Below, one piece after another: positions 8,013 through 13,823 of a DNA stretch of 13,823 nucleotides. Origin of the DNA: Bacteriovoracaceae bacterium (GTDB lineage Bacteria > Bdellovibrionota > Bacteriovoracia > Bacteriovoracales > Bacteriovoracaceae). The notes beneath the pieces were generated by a model. The model did no database searches. It was not told where the DNA came from and saw only the letters and a list, made by a program, of their open reading frames with translations. Position 1 is the stretch's first letter. Every line of letters begins with the position of its first letter. The DNA is taken from the NCBI GenBank assembly GCA_018060635.1, contig JAGOVR010000032.1, forward strand, positions 1 to 13,823, given 5' to 3'. The translations under genes and the position numbers were made by a program.

Positions 8013-8558
8013 CTACATGGAGTGATCAGAAATTTGAAAAAGAGCTTTAAGCTCTCTTAAAAGGTGGTGGCTTCTGCCCAGAAAATGCCACTGTCTAAAA
8101 AAACCGATAAGCATGGCCACAGCAAATCCATAAATAACTCCCGAATGGGTGGTTTTTTCTACCATTCCAGTGTCGTGAGCACCTCCCAAAAGAAAGCCAA
8201 TCATACCTAAAAGGAGCATGAGGACAGTCCACGGGATGGTTTGTCGCTTACTCAAATTACTTTCATAGACAAAACGCTCTGTTTTTTGCTGATAAGGAGA
8301 TAAATCAAGAGGGGGATTTTCAAAAAGTTCATTAAGGTTTTGACCTGATTTTAAAATCTGAAAAACATTTTGAGCTAATTTGGAAACTCCAATGAAATAA
8401 AACATGACAAAAGCTTGGATAAAAATAGTAAAAATAAAAAAAGGAATGGCCAGTTTTATATGAGAAAAACTGATGAGCTGAGGCTCATGAGCAATAAGAG
8501 TTGTGAATCCCATTCCTAGGAACATGAGAAGAAGGAGAAATCTTAGAAGATAGGCCAT
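8013..8558 (-). CDS. Unrecognised four-helix integral membrane protein
   Basis: A 181-residue protein with four predicted transmembrane helices, at about residues 4-22, 34-55, 107-125 and 138-154. Between helices 2 and 3 is a polar loop of about 50 residues that includes 'LNELFENPPLDLSPYQQ'. A histidine-rich segment follows helix 4 ('RQWHFLGRSHHLLREL'). No catalytic motif is evident and I cannot name a family. The start is supported by AAGGA a few bases upstream of the ATG. It is divergent from the HEAT-repeat gene and lies next to the cytochrome bc operon, so a role in membrane energetics or cofactor handling is possible but is only suggested by position. Confidence 0.7.
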   Translation of the reverse strand: MAYLLRFLLLLMFLGMGFTTLIAHEPQLISFSHIKLAIPFFIFTIFIQAFVMFYFIGVSKLAQNVFQILKSGQNLNELFENPPLDLSPYQQKTERFVYESNLSKRQTIPWTVLMLLLGMIGFLLGGAHDTGMVEKTTHSGVIYGFAVAMLIGFFRQWHFLGRSHHLLRELKALFQISDHSM

Positions 8559-8636
8559 GGCTTTCCTTGTCAGAGAGAGATTATTTTGTTAAAGCTACCT
8601 CACCCCTATCATTGAGAGCAATAATATTTTTTATTT

Positions 8637-9470
8637 GTGGAAAAAAAACTTTTAGACCGACCCTTTTTTGCAGGAATTTTAATACCCATAGGACTGGTTC
8701 TTTTGGCGGTCATGATTATTTGGGGTGTGACTAAAATGCTCACAGTTGAGAGAACTCACCGTGATCTTATTGCTGAACTTCATTCTAAAAATTTTGGCAA
8801 CAGATGGATTTCTGCTTATGAGCTGGCCAAGCTTTTTTCTAATTCTAAAATTCCTGAAACAGAGAAAGAATGGGTTATTGCAGAGCTTACTCAAATTTTA
8901 AAAACTAGTGATGACGTTCGTACTCAAAATTTTATTATTTTAAGTTTAGGAAGCCTGAAAGATACAAGAACCTTACCTGCTCTTATGCAAGGGATGGAAA
9001 GCCCTGACCCTCAAGTAAAACTGAATGCTGTGGTGGCCTTAGGAAATCTTCCTTTGGGTGTGGATTTTGACTTTGAAAAACTCATAAATTTGGCCAAAGA
9101 AGCTAAAGAAACAGCAGATGATCCTCTTTTTATTGCAGTTCTTTTAGGACTAGCTCAGCATAAAGCTTTAGTGGGGGTGAATCTGTTAGAAGAAGAGCTA
9201 GATAGTTCATCTCTTGGCGTTAGATACGCCGCGGCAACAGGTTTGATTGCCTATAAAAATGCAAAGAGTTTACCTGTCCTGCAAGAAATTTTTGAGTCTA
9301 AAATGGAATCTCAGGATTTTATTTTTCAAACTCAAAAAAATATTTTGCAAACCATACAACGAGAAGAATGGCAGGATGCTCTTCCTTTGGTCAAAAAATT
9401 TGTGATGCATACAGTAAATCCAGAACTTAAGATAATGGCTCAACAAACATTAATTTTATTGAAAAAATAA
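8637..9470 (+). CDS. Membrane-anchored HEAT-repeat protein
   Basis: A 277-residue protein with one N-terminal transmembrane helix at about residues 11-31, followed by a helical repeat solenoid. HEAT/PBS-lyase-type repeats are visible as helix pairs such as 'RTLPALMQGMESPDPQVKLNAVVALGNL' (shown by its ends 'RTLPAL' and 'VVALGNL') and 'LEEELDSSSLGVRYAAATGL'. These repeats normally act as a protein-binding scaffold. The start is a GTG at 8637; an in-frame TAA at 8622 rules out anything further upstream, and the next ATG (8712) would cut into the membrane helix. The GTG has no Shine-Dalgarno. It is transcribed in the same direction as the bc operon 87 bases downstream, so an assembly or partner role for that complex is plausible by context only. 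Confidence 0.78.
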   Translation: MEKKLLDRPFFAGILIPIGLVLLAVMIIWGVTKMLTVERTHRDLIAELHSKNFGNRWISAYELAKLFSNSKIPETEKEWVIAELTQILKTSDDVRTQNFIILSLGSLKDTRTLPALMQGMESPDPQVKLNAVVALGNLPLGVDFDFEKLINLAKEAKETADDPLFIAVLLGLAQHKALVGVNLLEEELDSSSLGVRYAAATGLIAYKNAKSLPVLQEIFESKMESQDFIFQTQKNILQTIQREEWQDALPLVKKFVMHTVNPELKIMAQQTLILLKK

Positions 9471-9471
9471 A

Positions 9472-9481
9472 GAGATATCTC
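9472..9481. promoter_or_regulatory. 10-bp perfect palindrome at the -35 position of the bc-operon promoter
   Basis: GAGATATCTC is a perfect palindrome that ends 15 bases before the TATAAT at 9497-9502. It therefore occupies the place where a -35 box would stand, and no good -35 match is present. That is the arrangement expected of an activator-dependent or repressed promoter. A palindrome of this length is not rare by chance, so only its position makes it notable. Confidence 0.25.
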
Positions 9482-9496
9482 CATAATAGGGGGCAT

Positions 9497-9502
9497 TATA
9501 AT
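9497..9502 (+). promoter_or_regulatory. Candidate -10 element (TATAAT) of the cytochrome bc operon
   Basis: A perfect TATAAT lies in the 87-base gap between the HEAT-repeat gene and the Rieske gene. A transcript starting about 7 bases downstream would have a leader of about 50 bases that includes the hairpin at 9523-9542. The -35 region has no consensus. Confidence 0.4.
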
Positions 9503-9522
9503 TTTGATTTTTTATTTGTCAT

Positions 9523-9542
9523 AAAGAAGTGAAAACTTCTTT
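9523..9542 (+). promoter_or_regulatory. GAAA-tetraloop hairpin abutting the Rieske ribosome binding site
   Basis: AAAGAAGT (9523-9530) and ACTTCTTT (9535-9542) are perfect reverse complements separated by GAAA, a GNRA tetraloop. A U-G wobble between 9522 and 9543 would extend the stem. The 3' arm runs directly into GAGG (9543-9546), the Shine-Dalgarno of the Rieske gene. No U-tract follows, so it is not an intrinsic terminator. It is a candidate mRNA-stability or translation-control element. Confidence 0.5.
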
Positions 9543-9557
9543 GAGGAAAATGTATTT

Positions 9558-10064
9558 ATGAGTCAAGACGATCCTAAGCCAGCGGTTAATCGCCGAGAAT
9601 TTTTTAGCTATTTAAGTGTAGCGTGGATTAGTTTTAGTGCCGCCGTAGTGGGACTCTTAGGTCTGGTTTTTCGTTATACTTATCCAAATGTTAACTTCGA
9701 ACCTCCGATGGATTTTTTAGCAGGAGTCCCTGCTGATTATGCTGAGGGGATTGATGAAAAGTGGAAAGAAGGTTACGGCGTGTGGATTGTAAAACAGGAG
9801 GGGCGGCTCGTTGCTCTTTCTAATATTTGTACTCACTTGGGTTGTATTCCTAATTGGCTTCCAGCTGAGAGAAAATTTAAATGTCCTTGTCATGGATCTG
9901 GTTTCTATACCTCAGGAGTAAATTTTGAAGGGCCAGCCCCAAGGCCGCTTGAGCGCTACGGTATTAAGATTAGTGATAGTGGGCAAATTTTTGTAGATAA
10001 GACTAAAGTATTTCGTTATGAAAAAGGGGAGTGGGAAAATCCTAATTCCTATATTGTTGTTTAA
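9558..10064 (+). CDS. qcrA: Rieske [2Fe-2S] iron-sulfur subunit of a cytochrome bc complex
   Basis: A 168-residue Rieske protein that passes electrons from quinol to the complex's cytochrome c. The N-terminus holds a twin-arginine motif (NRREFF, Arg12-Arg13) followed by a membrane anchor at about residues 18-38, as expected for a Tat-exported Rieske subunit. Cluster box I is 'CTHLGC' (91-96) and box II is 'CPCHGS' (109-114). By family rules the ligands are Cys91, His93, Cys109 and His112, with a Cys96-Cys111 disulfide. The conserved Tyr two residues after the box II serine in mitochondrial proteins is Phe116 here, which in studied proteins lowers the redox potential. The 'GPAPRPLERY' proline loop is present. 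It heads the operon, with GAGG upstream, and is followed 15 bases later by cytochrome b. Confidence 0.95.
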   Translation: MSQDDPKPAVNRREFFSYLSVAWISFSAAVVGLLGLVFRYTYPNVNFEPPMDFLAGVPADYAEGIDEKWKEGYGVWIVKQEGRLVALSNICTHLGCIPNWLPAERKFKCPCHGSGFYTSGVNFEGPAPRPLERYGIKISDSGQIFVDKTKVFRYEKGEWENPNSYIVV

Positions 10065-10079
10065 AAAAGGTATTTAGTT

Positions 10080-10865
10080 ATGTCTGAAGAAAAAAGTTTT
10101 GCAAAAAAAGTTGCAAGTACTCAGGTTTGGAAATCCATTTTTCGTCATGGGCCACCCAGTAATTCCAGAAATCGTGCCGCAGTAGTTGCGGGAAATGTTT
10201 TTCTTCATCTGCATCCTATCAAGCTTAAAAAATCAGGCGTTCAGTTAGGTTATACATGGTGTATGGGAGGCCTTACTTTTTTTATTTTTTTAGCGTTGAC
10301 ACTCACGGGACTTCTTCTTATGTTTTATTATCGCCCTACAGCGGAGTATGCGTATAACGATATTGTGGCATTAAAGGAACACGTACCTCTGGGAATTATG
10401 CGTGAACTCCATCGTTGGGGAGCACACGCTATGGTTATTACTGTATGGCTACATATGTTCCGTGTTTTTATGACAGGTTCTTATAAACCTCCTCGTGAAT
10501 TTAATTGGGGTATCGGTGTTATTCTTCTGGTTTTAACACTGCTTCTTTCTTTTACAGGTTATCTTTTGCCGTGGGATCAATTAGCTATTTGGGCCATCAC
10601 CGTAGGAAGTAATATGGCAAAGGCCACACCTTTTATGGGGCATGGAGGTCCAGGAGCTATGCTGGCTCGTATTGGGGATTTCATTATGGTTTCTGATAAA
10701 AATGATGTCCGTTTTCAATTATTAGGTGGGCGTTTTGTGGGTGAACCGGCACTCCTGCGTTTTTATATTTTACACTGCATTTTTATTCCCTTAGTTGTGG
10801 GAGTTCTTATTGCAGTCCATTTTTGGAGAGTCCGCAAAGACGGCGGTATTTCAGCTCCCCTTTAA
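10080..10865 (+). CDS. qcrB: Cytochrome b6-like subunit (N-terminal half of split cytochrome b)
   Basis: A 261-residue protein with four transmembrane helices, matching the N-terminal half of cytochrome b. The four b-heme ligands are His111 and His125 (14 apart) and His232 and His247 (15 apart). The 15 spacing in the fourth helix is the b6-type signature; mitochondrial-type cytochrome b has 14. Cys61 in 'YTWCMGGLTFF' aligns with the Cys that in b6f and Bacillus b6c complexes covalently binds the extra heme ci/cn. 'MFYYRPT' and 'GYLLPWDQLAIWA' also match b6 closely. It works with the Rieske protein and the following subunit as the quinol-oxidising core in the inner membrane. The N-terminal ~45 residues before the first conserved segment are longer than in plant b6. 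AAAGG precedes the ATG by about 9 bases. Confidence 0.95.
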   Translation: MSEEKSFAKKVASTQVWKSIFRHGPPSNSRNRAAVVAGNVFLHLHPIKLKKSGVQLGYTWCMGGLTFFIFLALTLTGLLLMFYYRPTAEYAYNDIVALKEHVPLGIMRELHRWGAHAMVITVWLHMFRVFMTGSYKPPREFNWGIGVILLVLTLLLSFTGYLLPWDQLAIWAITVGSNMAKATPFMGHGGPGAMLARIGDFIMVSDKNDVRFQLLGGRFVGEPALLRFYILHCIFIPLVVGVLIAVHFWRVRKDGGISAPL

Positions 10866-10878
10866 AAGAGAATTCATT

Positions 10879-11958
10879 ATGATGTTAAAACAAGCCCTCA
10901 ATTTTTTATCACAGCCCGTTTTCTTTTTTTCGGGAATGATTGTTTGTTTTTTCCTAGCTCTTAAATATTACCAATTTGTTGGAACAAAAAAGTTTGGAAA
11001 AATAGCATTAGTTGTATCTCTTCTTATTGCCACTTTCTTTGTTTCAGATCCTATCTTTTTTATGATTATTAGCACTCCTGATAATATTCCTATCATTATC
11101 CTTATTTCTACTGTGGGATTTTTTACTTGGTATTCTCTTTATCGTGCGGCAGAAAATGATAAACGCATCGCAGAGGGTGGATCTCCCAGAGAAGGACTTC
11201 CTGAAAACAGAGAAAAAGTTTGGGCTTGGCCTAATTTAGTTTATATTGAGCTTTTTGCCATTATTGCTTGTTCAGTTTTTTTAATTGTTTGGGCCATTAT
11301 TTTTAAGGCCCCCTTAGAAGAACCAGCTAATCCTACATGGGCCCCTAATCCCGCTAAAGCTCCTTGGTATTTTTTAGGTTTGCAAGAAATGCTCGTTTAT
11401 TTTGATCCTTGGATTGCAGGGGTTTTACTCCCAGGACTGGTGGTTGTAGGTCTTATTGCGATTCCTTATTTAGATCATAATCCCAAAGGAAATGGATATT
11501 TTACTTTTGCAGATAGAAAATTTGCAGTGACCACATTTCTTTTCGGATGGTTGGTTTTGTGGATTTTTCTTATCATTGTGGGGACATTTTTACGGGGTCC
11601 TAATTGGACTTTTTATGGTCCTTTTGAATTTTGGGATCTACACAAAGTTGAAGCTATTAATAATATTAATGTTTCTGAAATTTTTTGGATCAAAATGTTC
11701 GCAACGAGTATGCCTAAAAATATTTTTATTCGTGAATTTTTAGGCCTTTTTCTTGTGATTGTTTATTATGTTGCGGGAATAAAAGTTTTAACTAAAAAAT
11801 GGGGAGTTGGGCTTTTAGAAAAAATTGGCTCAGCTAGGTATTATATTCTTGTTTTTCTGATGCTCACTATGATGTCTTTGCCTATCAAGATGTATTTGCG
11901 TTGGTTCCTTAATTTGAAGTACATCGTGGCAATGCCAGAATTTGAGCTTAATATATAA
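10879..11958 (+). CDS. Enlarged subunit-IV-like protein (C-terminal half of split cytochrome b)
   Basis: A 359-residue membrane protein with about eight predicted helices, far larger than the ~160-residue subunit IV of b6f. The core at about residues 113-240 is recognisable: 'VWAWPNLVYIELFAI', then 'NPAKAPWYFLGLQEML', then 'GVLLPGLVVVGLIAIPYLD'. The quinol-site PEWY motif reads Ala161-Pro-Trp-Tyr164, so its glutamate is absent; Glu170 in 'LQEML' is the nearest acidic residue. Three additional helices lie before the core (about residues 14-30, 40-62 and 69-88) and two after it (about 284-302 and 321-338). I prefer the ATG at 10879 over an in-frame start at 10795 because the latter lies inside qcrB and the former has AAAAGAG 8 bases upstream. 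A second ATG at 10882 is equally possible. Confidence 0.88.
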   Translation: MMLKQALNFLSQPVFFFSGMIVCFFLALKYYQFVGTKKFGKIALVVSLLIATFFVSDPIFFMIISTPDNIPIIILISTVGFFTWYSLYRAAENDKRIAEGGSPREGLPENREKVWAWPNLVYIELFAIIACSVFLIVWAIIFKAPLEEPANPTWAPNPAKAPWYFLGLQEMLVYFDPWIAGVLLPGLVVVGLIAIPYLDHNPKGNGYFTFADRKFAVTTFLFGWLVLWIFLIIVGTFLRGPNWTFYGPFEFWDLHKVEAINNINVSEIFWIKMFATSMPKNIFIREFLGLFLVIVYYVAGIKVLTKKWGVGLLEKIGSARYYILVFLMLTMMSLPIKMYLRWFLNLKYIVAMPEFELNI

Positions 11959-11970
11959 GAGGATTTTTTC

Positions 11971-13823
11971 ATGAAGCACGAACCAGGAATGGCCTATAAT
12001 ACAAAAAAATTAAATAAAATTTTTGCCATTCTTTCCCTTGTTTTTCTTTTTAGTGTTTTATGGATGTTTTTATCAGACTATATCCGCCCTTGGAAAGCTG
12101 TACAGATTAAAGCTTTGCAAGTTAAAAAAGAAGTTTTGACAGAGCAAATTCAAACAGAAGAAAAAAGTTTAGATCAAAAAAAAATCGATGAGATTCATGC
12201 TCTTATTGCAAAAGGTGAAGAAGTTGTAATAACAAGAAAGAAGGACCTTAGTGCATTAGAAAATGATCTTAATAATTTACAAGGAAAAATTTACGCTACA
12301 AAAATACGTAGAGGGCTTTTAGGGGCCGATGTTTCTGCCCTGACTTTCCAATATGAAAGTGCTAATGAACATGGAAAATCTTCTGCTCCCAAGTTAAAAA
12401 AAGAACTAGATGATAAAATCATTCAATTCAGTGCTATTAAGTCCAAAAGCTTAGACTTAGATGAAGAGCGCAAGGCTTTGAATGTTAAGATCTCTGATAT
12501 TATGAAAGATAAGATTCAAGCAGAAAAAGAATTAGATCAGCTGGTGGGAAAAAAAGAAAGGCTTCTAGCTGCTCGTGAAAAAACAGATTTAGGCCTTATA
12601 GGAGTTTTACGAAATCTCCCTTTTATTGATTTTATGGATCCAACTATTAAGATCCAGCAAGTAGTTTTAAATAACATAAGTGATGATCGTTATTTTCAAC
12701 AGGTTCCGAAAGTTGATCGTTGTACCACTTGTCACACATTTATTGATCAAGCAGGTTTTGAGAAAAAAGAAAATCCATATAAGACACACCCAAAATTAGA
12801 TATGATGGTGGGAGTTAATTCTCCTCACCCGTATAAAAGTTTTGGTTGTACAACTTGTCATGGTGGTGAAGGTCATCGTGTGAATGATTTTAATTCTATT
12901 GCACATACTCCACGAAGTGTTAAACAGCAAAAAGATTGGGAGAAAAAGCATGGTTGGCATGAGCCCCATAAAGTTTCTCAACCTATGTTTCCTTTGCAAC
13001 ATACCGAGGCGGCATGTTTGAAATGTCATCAAGGAGTCGAGCGAGTTCCTCAGGCCTTAACTCTTAATAAAGGGCGTGACCTTATTCAGAAAAATGGTTG
13101 TTATGGTTGTCATAAAATTAAAGGTTGGGAGCACATGGCAAAGCCAGGTCCTTCTCTAGCTAACTTTAAAGGGAAATTTACTAAAGAATTTTTAAAAAAT
13201 TGGATTTGGGATCCTAAAGAATTTAATCCGAAAAGCAAAATGCCTAGTTTTTTTGCTCAAAGTAATAACAGTGCTCCAGAATTTATGAGAAGAAACATTG
13301 CAGAAGTAAATGCTATGGCTGAATATCTGTGGGAAAAAACAAAAGTTTATACACCCTTTAAGAAATTTATCTCAGGAGATGTGGACAAAGGAAAAGAACT
13401 TATTGCTACTGTGGGATGTATTGGGTGCCATCAGGTAGCAGGCTTGAATGAGCCTCAATCTAAAACGGCGGCATGGTTTGGGCCAGCTTTAGAAGGCCTA
13501 GGTTCTAAATTAGATAAAGATTTTCTTATTTCTTGGCTTAAGAAGCCTTCTCATTATTCTAAAACAACTGCTATGCCAAGTTTACGTTTAACGGATGAAG
13601 AAGCTAGTCATATTACTGCCTTTCTCCTTGATTCAAAAAATAAAAAATTTGAAGAATTACGTTTTGATAACATGGATACAAAAATTCGTGATGAACTTAT
13701 TATGATGTATTTTTCAGAGTTTGATACTAAAGCGGTGGCAGAGACTAAGCTTGCTAAAATGTCAGATACAGAAAAAACTATGGAGTTAGGTTTCCGCTCT
13801 ATTGGTAAATATGGATGTTTCTC
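11971..13823 (+). CDS. Membrane-anchored multiheme cytochrome c of the bc complex (3' end outside window)
   Basis: An open frame of 617 codons from ATG 11971 to the window edge, 12 bases after the previous stop and with AAGAGG upstream. An N-terminal helix (about residues 17-34) anchors it in the inner membrane, followed by a 'DYIRPWKAVQ' segment. A charged coiled-coil region of roughly 160 residues (about 45-205) comes next. Five complete CXXCH heme sites follow at Cys251, Cys293, Cys349, Cys377 and Cys483, and a sixth probably begins at Cys616, where the window ends. The Cys377 and Cys483 domains look like class I cytochrome c units, with Met424 (KMPSF) and Met535 (AMPSL) as probable axial ligands. 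No cytochrome c1 or f is encoded in the window, so this protein probably fills that place. The first 155 bases of the coiled-coil segment show no frameshift, and the frame stays open throughout. Confidence 0.88.
   Translation, partial: MKHEPGMAYNTKKLNKIFAILSLVFLFSVLWMFLSDYIRPWKAVQIKALQVKKEVLTEQIQTEEKSLDQKKIDEIHALIAKGEEVVITRKKDLSALENDLNNLQGKIYATKIRRGLLGADVSALTFQYESANEHGKSSAPKLKKELDDKIIQFSAIKSKSLDLDEERKALNVKISDIMKDKIQAEKELDQLVGKKERLLAAREKTDLGLIGVLRNLPFIDFMDPTIKIQQVVLNNISDDRYFQQVPKVDRCTTCHTFIDQAGFEKKENPYKTHPKLDMMVGVNSPHPYKSFGCTTCHGGEGHRVNDFNSIAHTPRSVKQQKDWEKKHGWHEPHKVSQPMFPLQHTEAACLKCHQGVERVPQALTLNKGRDLIQKNGCYGCHKIKGWEHMAKPGPSLANFKGKFTKEFLKNWIWDPKEFNPKSKMPSFFAQSNNSAPEFMRRNIAEVNAMAEYLWEKTKVYTPFKKFISGDVDKGKELIATVGCIGCHQVAGLNEPQSKTAAWFGPALEGLGSKLDKDFLISWLKKPSHYSKTTAMPSLRLTDEEASHITAFLLDSKNKKFEELRFDNMDTKIRDELIMMYFSEFDTKAVAETKLAKMSDTEKTMELGFRSIGKYGCF

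Noticed and set aside
8679..8894. Minus-strand open frame inside the HEAT-repeat gene
   Set aside because: It is antisense to the membrane anchor and first repeats, with no family resemblance.
10795..10878. Upstream in-frame start for the subunit-IV-like gene
   Set aside because: It lies within the last helix of cytochrome b6; the ATG at 10879 just after the qcrB stop has a better ribosome binding site.
12796..13032. Minus-strand His/Thr/Met-rich open frame
   Set aside because: It is the antisense shadow of the CXXCH-containing part of the cytochrome; its odd composition comes from the codons of that strand.

Overview
The window reads as compact, AT-rich (roughly one-third GC) chromosomal DNA from a Gram-negative bacterium. 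An AsmA-type envelope protein, exported proteins with cleavable signal peptides, a Tat-type Rieske protein and a membrane-anchored multiheme cytochrome c all imply an inner membrane and a periplasm. A b6-type split cytochrome bc complex paired with a multiheme cytochrome, low GC, and a stand-alone FliG-like C-terminal domain are most reminiscent of the former delta-proteobacterial lineages, in particular Bdellovibrionota/Bacteriovoracia. That placement is an inference from style and protein family, not a database result.

Layout. (1) 1-3396, plus strand: the end of gatB (tRNA amidotransferase), then an AsmA-family protein and a Ppx/GppA phosphatase. They are tightly packed, with an ATGA overlap between the last two. 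(2) 3393-3821, minus strand: a short FliG-C-like protein whose stop codon overlaps the Ppx stop in the shared tetramer TTAA. (3) 3886-6308, plus strand: a thiolase, followed with an ATGA overlap by an unrecognised single-pass membrane protein. (4) 6312-8558, minus strand: an unrecognised secreted coiled-coil protein with eight cysteines and, upstream of it, a four-helix membrane protein. (5) 8637-13823, plus strand: a membrane-anchored HEAT-repeat protein, then the respiratory operon: Rieske protein, b6-like cytochrome b, an enlarged subunit-IV-like protein, and a long multiheme cytochrome c that runs off the end of the window.

How the genes work together. The last four genes encode a quinol:cytochrome c oxidoreductase of the b6c/b6f type. 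The Rieske centre and the split cytochrome b oxidise quinol, and the membrane-tethered cytochrome c, with at least five hemes, takes the place of cytochrome c1/f. Several residues depart from the textbook: APWY in place of PEWY, Phe in place of the Rieske Tyr, and a Cys at the heme-ci position. All are consistent with a low-potential (menaquinone) chain. The leader of this operon carries a consensus TATAAT, a 10-bp palindrome at the -35 position, and a GAAA-capped hairpin abutting the ribosome binding site.

No gene-free stretch longer than about 90 bases exists. I see no tRNA, rRNA, CRISPR array, insertion sequence or integrase. The two convergent gene pairs have no room for a terminator between them.
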